9,394 bases of DNA from Bacillota bacterium (GTDB taxonomy: Bacteria; Bacillota; Clostridia; Lachnospirales; Bianqueaceae). The translations under genes were made by a program, and so were the position numbers. Of the stretch, positions 5,233 through 9,394 are shown in pieces. Where the stretch lies: NCBI GenBank assembly GCA_017467985.1, contig JAFUJY010000191.1, forward strand, positions 1-9,394. Reading direction: 5' to 3'. The notes below the pieces were generated by a model. That model was not told where the DNA came from, made no database searches, and worked only from the letters and a program-made list of their open reading frames with translations. Numbering within the stretch: position 1 is the stretch's first letter; each line of letters starts with the position of its first letter.

Positions 5233-6966
5233 TTATCTTGTGGAAGCTTGAATCCGATCCATGCGGGCATAAATACCATCCAGGGCCAGCAGACTTTGAT
5301 GATTGCCGGCTTCGACGATGCGGCCATCCTGAATAACCAGGATCAGGTCTGCATTGCGAATGGTGGACAGGCGATGGGCAATGGCTAAAATAGTGCGCTT
5401 GCCGGCAATACCGGAGATAGCCTTTTGGATTTGACGCTCGGTTTCTACGTCCACAGAAGCGGTGGCTTCATCTAGAATGATGATGGGAGAGTGACGCAGA
5501 ATGGCACGGGCGATGGCAACTCGTTGCTTTTGTCCGCCGGAGAGGCGCAGGCCTCGTTCACCCACTTGAGTGGTATAACCATCGGGCATGGCCATAATGT
5601 CATCGTGAATGTTGGCTGCCTTTGCTGCGGCGATAATATCTTCTTGAGTGGCATCCGGCTTGGCATAACCGATATTTTCCTCAATAGTACCATTGAAAAG
5701 GAAAGTATCCTGCAGCACCGGAGAAATATTGCGGCGCAGGCTTTCCACGGTAACGGACTGAATGTCTTGACCATCGATTAGAATTCGCCCCTTGGTGGGT
5801 TCATAGAAGCGGGAAATCAGCTGTGTCAGAGTGGTTTTTCCCACACCGGTGGGCCCCACAAGAGCCACCATCATGCCGGGCTTACAGGTAAAGGAGATAT
5901 CCTTGAGAACGGGCATGTCCTCCTGATAGGAAAAACTGACATTGTCAAAGGTGATGGAACTCTGAGACTGACCCAGATCCACAGCACCGGGACGGTCCTG
6001 AATCTCAGAGGGTGTATCCAGAATGGCCATGACACGCTCAGCGCCCGCCATGGACTGCTGCATGCTTTCCAAGAGATTAGCAAGACTGGAAACCGGGGCA
6101 TAGAACAGACTTAAGTACAATATAAAGGAAACAATGACTTCAACAGAAAGACCTTCGTGATAGGCGAGGAAGCCGCCAAAGGCCACCACCAGAATGGTTC
6201 CCAAAGAAGAAACAAATTCCACAGAAGGATGGAATACGGCGCTGATCTTCAAGGCCTGCAGCATGGATTTTACATGATCAAAGTTCTTGTCATTCACTCG
6301 GTCAGTCTCGTAACCTTCCCGGCCAAAGGACTGAATCTCGTGAATACCGGACAGATTATCCTGGAGCTTACCGTTAAATTCCCCCATTTTCTTTTGGGCT
6401 CCCCGGAAGTAGGGACGGACCTTCTTGGAAAAAATCACGCCAGAAATCAAAATCAACGGAATGGGGAAGCAGGTGATCAGTGCCAGTTTCCAGTTAATGG
6501 TGAGCAGCACTGTCAAAACGCCGGCAAAAGTCACCACGTTGGTGATCATTTCAGGGATGATGTGGGCATAGAGCAGTTCAAAATCCCGGGTATCGTTAAT
6601 GATACGGCTCATCAGGTCGCCGGTTTGCTTGTCGTGGAAGTAGCCCAAATGCAGGCGCTCCAGCTTGTCGTAGGTCTTGGTGCGTAGGTCACCCACCAGA
6701 TACCAGGCAGCTTTGTGGGCCAGATAATTGCTCAAGAAACGGAACAGGATACGCAGTAGGTACAGTACAACTAAAAATAAGGTTAACCAGCCGATGGTCT
6801 TAAATGAGTCTGCGGTAACCCCCCGTTCCACAATACCGGTCATAGCCGACAGCGCCCGAGGAGCAGCCAGATTTACACAGGTCAAACCCAGTGTGGAGAG
6901 AATGGCGATAATATAAAGGTTTTTATAACGGATAGCCTCGCGGCTTAGTCTCCAGAGTAAATGCAT
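5233..6966 (-). CDS. ABC exporter half-transporter (fused membrane and ATPase domains)
   Basis: This 577-residue protein is a complete type IV-fold ABC exporter half-molecule (MsbA/BmrA-like), expected to work in the cytoplasmic membrane as a dimer and export lipid, drug or peptide. Six membrane segments are visible at roughly 16-40, 57-80, 137-157, 160-178, 250-270 and 275-297. The ATPase domain follows: Walker A GPTGVGKT (371-378), Q-loop Gln419 (SPVLQDTFLF), signature LSGGQKQR (475-482), Walker B IIILDE with catalytic Glu500, D-loop SVD (504-506) and switch His531 (AIAHRLST). All catalytic residues are present, so each site in a homodimer would be active. No second half-transporter gene adjoins it. 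The ATG at 6964-6966 is preceded by AGGGGGGC (6973-6980 on the plus strand), about seven bases away. It converges with the URO-D-like gene and diverges from the phosphatase operon. The substrate cannot be told from the sequence. Confidence 0.95.
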   Translation of the reverse strand: MHLLWRLSREAIRYKNLYIIAILSTLGLTCVNLAAPRALSAMTGIVERGVTADSFKTIGWLTLFLVVLYLLRILFRFLSNYLAHKAAWYLVGDLRTKTYDKLERLHLGYFHDKQTGDLMSRIINDTRDFELLYAHIIPEMITNVVTFAGVLTVLLTINWKLALITCFPIPLILISGVIFSKKVRPYFRGAQKKMGEFNGKLQDNLSGIHEIQSFGREGYETDRVNDKNFDHVKSMLQALKISAVFHPSVEFVSSLGTILVVAFGGFLAYHEGLSVEVIVSFILYLSLFYAPVSSLANLLESMQQSMAGAERVMAILDTPSEIQDRPGAVDLGQSQSSITFDNVSFSYQEDMPVLKDISFTCKPGMMVALVGPTGVGKTTLTQLISRFYEPTKGRILIDGQDIQSVTVESLRRNISPVLQDTFLFNGTIEENIGYAKPDATQEDIIAAAKAANIHDDIMAMPDGYTTQVGERGLRLSGGQKQRVAIARAILRHSPIIILDEATASVDVETERQIQKAISGIAGKRTILAIAHRLSTIRNADLILVIQDGRIVEAGNHQSLLALDGIYARMDRIQASTR

Positions 6967-6995
6967 AAAAGTGCCCCCCTAATCGAATATATCTT

Positions 6996-7024
6996 ATTGT
7001 ATCATGAAAAAATATGGAGCGCAA
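6996..7024 (-). promoter_or_regulatory. Promoter of the ABC exporter gene
   Basis: Read on the minus strand, TTGCGC (7024-7019) and TACAAT (7001-6996) are separated by 17 bases, with TGA directly before the -10 box (extended -10). Transcription would start near 6989, giving a short leader to the ATG at 6966. The -10 box is good and the -35 box only moderate. Confidence 0.65.
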
Positions 7025-7080
7025 GACGACGGAGAAGATCGGTATGGATGTTCCATCCGTCAACAAATAATTCGAAACAA

Positions 7081-7109
7081 TTGATATTTGAATGATAAAA
7101 TGATATACT
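7081..7109 (+). promoter_or_regulatory. Promoter of the phosphatase/nucleotidyltransferase operon
   Basis: TTGATA (7081-7086) and TATACT (7104-7109) are separated by 17 bases, with TGA just before the -10 box. Both boxes are one mismatch from consensus. The predicted transcript starts around 7115-7117, only a few bases before the ribosome binding site, so the leader is very short. Confidence 0.75.
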
Positions 7110-7118
7110 TGGAGAAAA

Positions 7119-7124
7119 GGAGGG
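7119..7124 (+). promoter_or_regulatory. Ribosome binding site setting the phosphatase start
   Basis: GGAGGG is five bases before the ATG at 7130. It rules out the in-frame TTG at 7088, which lies within the promoter and would add 14 residues ahead of the conserved RHG motif that normally sits near the N-terminus. Confidence 0.85.
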
Positions 7125-7129
7125 ATACC

Positions 7130-7666
7130 ATGCCACATTTTTATTATACACGCCATGGTCAGACTATTTGGAATGCAGAGAATAAGATCTGTGGGGGGAC
7201 GGACATTGCCTTGACAAAGCTGGGCCATGAGCAGGCGATTGAATTAGGAAAGAAAATTGCAGAAGAGGGCCTGGAAATTGATGAGATTTTGTATTCGCCT
7301 CTGAGTCGTGCGGCTGAGACCGCTGGACATATTTCGGAAGTAACGGGGATACCGGCTCGGATGGAACCCAGGCTGCGGGAGCAACATTTTGGTAAGTACG
7401 AGGGAACACCCCGCAATGGTGCAGAGTTTTTGGAGGCCAAGAAGGAATTTGTCAATCATTATGAGGGCGGCGAATCCATGCTGAAGCTGTGCCAGCGGAT
7501 TTATAACCTGTTGGATGATATAAAACAGGAGCCGGACAAAGTGTATTTATTAGTGGCCCATAACGGGATCGCCAGAGTGGTACAGTCCTATTTTTATGAC
7601 ATGACCAACACAGAGTATGCGGCCTTTGGGCTGAAGAACTGTGAGATCCGGAGGTATGACTTTTGA
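7130..7666 (+). CDS. Histidine phosphatase (phosphoglycerate mutase superfamily)
   Basis: The 178-residue protein has the full active-site set of the histidine phosphatase superfamily, cytosolic enzymes that pass phosphate through a histidine. TRHGQT (7-12) holds nucleophile His9. SPLSRAAETA (56-65) holds phosphate-binding Arg60. LREQHFGKYEG (82-92) holds the likely proton donor Glu84. LVAHNGIAR (141-149) holds the second His144. The length is short-to-normal for the cobC/gpmB-like branch of broad phosphatases, whose substrates range from sugar phosphates to nucleotide or cofactor intermediates. The exact substrate cannot be predicted. It is first in a plus-strand operon, and its TGA overlaps the ATG of the nucleotidyltransferase gene by one base (TGATG), which implies coupled translation. 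No defects are visible. Confidence 0.92.
   Translation: MPHFYYTRHGQTIWNAENKICGGTDIALTKLGHEQAIELGKKIAEEGLEIDEILYSPLSRAAETAGHISEVTGIPARMEPRLREQHFGKYEGTPRNGAEFLEAKKEFVNHYEGGESMLKLCQRIYNLLDDIKQEPDKVYLLVAHNGIARVVQSYFYDMTNTEYAAFGLKNCEIRRYDF
7650..7654 (+). promoter_or_regulatory. Ribosome binding site of the nucleotidyltransferase gene
   Basis: GGAGG lies in the last codons of the phosphatase gene, 11 bases before the ATG at 7666 and eight before an in-frame TTG at 7663. The spacing slightly favours TTG, but ATG is the stronger codon and overlaps the upstream stop. The two choices differ by one residue. Confidence 0.7.
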
Positions 7667-8424
7667 TGTGGGATATCATTCAGGAAAAGTTAGACGAAAT
7701 TGAACGCAGAGAAAATGTAATCATTCTGCACTGCGTGGAATCCGGCAGCAGAGCTTGGGGATTTGCCTCACCGGATAGCGATTATGATGTAAGGTTTATC
7801 TATGTGCGGCCATTGGAGTATTATCTGCGGCTGGAGCCGACACGAGATGTCATTGAGTGGCAGCTGGATGATACGCTGGACATTAATGGATGGGATCTGC
7901 AAAAGGCGCTAAGACTGCTGCACAGGTCCAATCCCACGCTGTTTGAATGGTATAATTCTCCCATAGTATACCGAACAACACCTCAGTGGAAGCAGATTGC
8001 GGAGCATATGGAGAAATATTTCTCAGAAAAATCCAGTTTATATCATTATCTGAGTACGGCTAAGAGCAATTATCGGGAGTATTTAAAAGGGAAAGAGGTC
8101 AAACTGAAAAAATATTTTTATGTATTGCGTCCTCTGTTGGCTTGTAAATGGATAGTGGAACGGCAAACGCCGCCGCCCATGTTATTTGAGAGTTTAGCGG
8201 ATGCATGCTTAGAAGAGAAGATACGTCCGGAAGTAGATCGGCTTTTGGAATTAAAGCGTAATACATCGGAGTTGGGCCTGGGCAAACGAATTGACGTGAT
8301 CAATGAGTATCTGGATCACAGCATCGAAGAAATGGAGCAAATCATTAAAGAACTGCCCAATTCCAAGGAAAAGAACTGGACAGAATTGAATGATATATTT
8401 TTAGAAATTGTGAAAAATGTTTAG
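7666..8424 (+). CDS. DNA polymerase beta-type nucleotidyltransferase (COG3541/RlaP-like)
   Basis: The 252-residue product carries the nucleotidyltransferase signature SGSRAWGFASPDSDYDVRF (26-44): Gly27-Ser28 of the G-S motif and the metal-binding pair Asp39 and Asp41. A third acidic residue is likely in the DDTLDINGWDL segment (about 68-78). The SRAWGF sequence is typical of the COG3541 (YcgL) and RlaP group, predicted to add nucleotides to RNA or another acceptor. RlaP relatives sit near RNA-repair genes, but none is visible here. The C-terminal half is helical (about 100-250), as in family members with a substrate-binding helical domain. It is translationally coupled to the upstream histidine phosphatase, and the next gene starts 14 bases downstream, so all three are probably one transcript. 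Enzymatic activity is likely because the catalytic residues are intact. The acceptor is unknown. Confidence 0.87.
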   Translation: MWDIIQEKLDEIERRENVIILHCVESGSRAWGFASPDSDYDVRFIYVRPLEYYLRLEPTRDVIEWQLDDTLDINGWDLQKALRLLHRSNPTLFEWYNSPIVYRTTPQWKQIAEHMEKYFSEKSSLYHYLSTAKSNYREYLKGKEVKLKKYFYVLRPLLACKWIVERQTPPPMLFESLADACLEEKIRPEVDRLLELKRNTSELGLGKRIDVINEYLDHSIEEMEQIIKELPNSKEKNWTELNDIFLEIVKNV

Positions 8425-8425
8425 T

Positions 8426-8430
8426 GGAGG
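8426..8430 (+). promoter_or_regulatory. Ribosome binding site of the toroid-like gene
   Basis: GGAGG begins two bases after the nucleotidyltransferase TAG and is eight bases before the ATG at 8439. This fixes the start of the last gene and supports operon membership. Confidence 0.85.
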
Positions 8431-8438
8431 ATAACAGG

Positions 8439-9394
8439 ATGATTATCAATATCGATTCACTTATTGGAAAAATTTCAGCAACGATAGCTTCTCACAAATT
8501 AGAGGAGGGCGTATATACCCGTTGGCTGTGGCAGAATGAAACCGGTACCAGAAGACTGGGGATTAACGAATATGGATGTGCGGATGCGGCCAATATTTTG
8601 TATACCATCGGGGAGTTTCCGGGAGAAAGTGCCAGTCGTGAGGCTTGGGTTCGCACGCTGCAGAGCCTGCAGGATCCGGAGACTGGATTATTTGTGGAAG
8701 AAACCCATCATTTTATCCATACCACAGCCCATTGTACTGCGGCGTTGGAACTGTTTGATGCTAAACCTAAGTATCCCATGACTGCATTGGCGGAGTATGC
8801 CACACCGGAAGGAGTTGTGGGTCTGTTGGAAAGCTTGGATTGGCTGAGCGAGCCTTGGGATATGTCCCACCGTGGAGCGGGAATTTATGCGGCTTTGAAG
8901 TTATCGGACAGTGTGGATGATGCATGGTGCGATGTATATTTTGACTGGCTGTGGGAAAATGCGGATCCGGAGACCGGATTCTGGCGCAAGGGTGCTGTCA
9001 CTGCAGGGGTGAAACCCAAGGGGCATCATCTGGCAGGGACTTTCCATTATTTGTTTAATCATGAATATGCCCGTCGTCCTTTGCGATACCCGGAGAGGGT
9101 GATTGATACATGTGTTCAGATGTTTGATGATAAGAATGTATTGGAAACATTTGCACGCAATGTGGGCTTTATGGAAGTGGACTGGGTATATACTTTGAGC
9201 CGTGCCTGCCGTCAGAGCGGATACCGTCATGAGGATTATGTGCGGGTACTGAGTGCCTTTGCAGAAGATTATATCGGATTCTTAGAGAGTTTGGATGAAA
9301 AGACCCATGATGGATTGAATGACTTGCATGCATTGTTTGGCGCAGGATGTTGTCTGGCAGAACTGCAGCAGGCACTGCCGGGAATGATCCGCAG
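8439..9394 (+). CDS. Unrecognised protein with alpha/alpha-toroid-like repeats, 3'-truncated by window edge
   Basis: The frame runs from a well-placed ATG to the window end, giving 318 residues without a stop. I do not recognise a named family. The sequence is helical, rich in Trp, His and aromatic residues, and has no signal peptide or membrane segment, so it is probably cytosolic. It shows diverged internal repeats about 100 residues apart: LQDPETGLFVEETHH followed by HTTAHCTAALEL (77-105), ENADPETGFW followed by GHHLAGTFHYLF (173-206), and a weaker third around THDGLNDLHALFGAG (289-303). A turn with DPETG-phi followed by a His/Thr-Ala helix resembles the repeats of prenyltransferase/terpene-cyclase-like or glycosidase-like toroid folds. 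The fold is an inference, and no catalytic Asp-rich motif can be assigned. It follows the nucleotidyltransferase gene by 14 bases and probably shares its transcript. Confidence 0.75.
   Translation, partial: MIINIDSLIGKISATIASHKLEEGVYTRWLWQNETGTRRLGINEYGCADAANILYTIGEFPGESASREAWVRTLQSLQDPETGLFVEETHHFIHTTAHCTAALELFDAKPKYPMTALAEYATPEGVVGLLESLDWLSEPWDMSHRGAGIYAALKLSDSVDDAWCDVYFDWLWENADPETGFWRKGAVTAGVKPKGHHLAGTFHYLFNHEYARRPLRYPERVIDTCVQMFDDKNVLETFARNVGFMEVDWVYTLSRACRQSGYRHEDYVRVLSAFAEDYIGFLESLDEKTHDGLNDLHALFGAGCCLAELQQALPGMIR

Overview
The window looks like chromosome of a low-to-moderate GC Gram-positive bacterium of the Clostridia, probably Lachnospiraceae-like. The grounds are strong GGAGG-type ribosome binding sites, sigma-A-like promoters, short intergenic gaps with hairpin/T-tract terminators, and Firmicutes-type protein families. 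The genus cannot be fixed from the sequence. I see no rRNA, tRNA, CRISPR array, insertion sequence, integrase, relaxase or attachment site. No gene-free stretch exceeds about 165 bases.

Left part (1-3966), the most unusual region. It opens inside a large gene cut by the window edge. The visible part encodes the back half of a STAND/AAA-type NTPase module, a helical/winged-helix region, a short Asn/Gly-rich linker and a C-terminal HEPN-like domain with an R-N-x3-H motif. This is the architecture of an abortive-infection or anti-phage sensor-effector. After a good terminator comes a tight two-gene cassette: a ClpP-family serine peptidase with its Ser/His/Asp triad, then one base later a short, membrane-anchor-less relative of the VirD4/TraG conjugation coupling ATPases. 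No other conjugation gene is visible. A stand-alone VirD4-like ATPase paired with a ClpP-like peptidase is the best candidate for an undescribed system here: an ATPase/protease pair, possibly part of the same defence island as the STAND-HEPN gene. A second strong hairpin closes the cassette.

Middle part (3983-7024). A single gene with its own good promoter and terminator encodes a URO-D superfamily protein, more like the methyltransferase-type members than HemE. It converges on a minus-strand gene for a full-length half-transporter ABC exporter (six membrane segments plus ATPase domain). The two genes share a bidirectional terminator.

Right part (7081-9394). From a short divergent control region, a plus-strand operon runs to the window end. 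It holds a histidine-phosphatase (phosphoglycerate-mutase superfamily) gene, an overlapping gene for a DNA-polymerase-beta-type nucleotidyltransferase (COG3541/RlaP-like), and an unrecognised protein with repeats resembling an alpha/alpha-toroid, cut by the window edge. These look like ordinary accessory metabolism or RNA-processing genes, and the joint role of the three is unknown.
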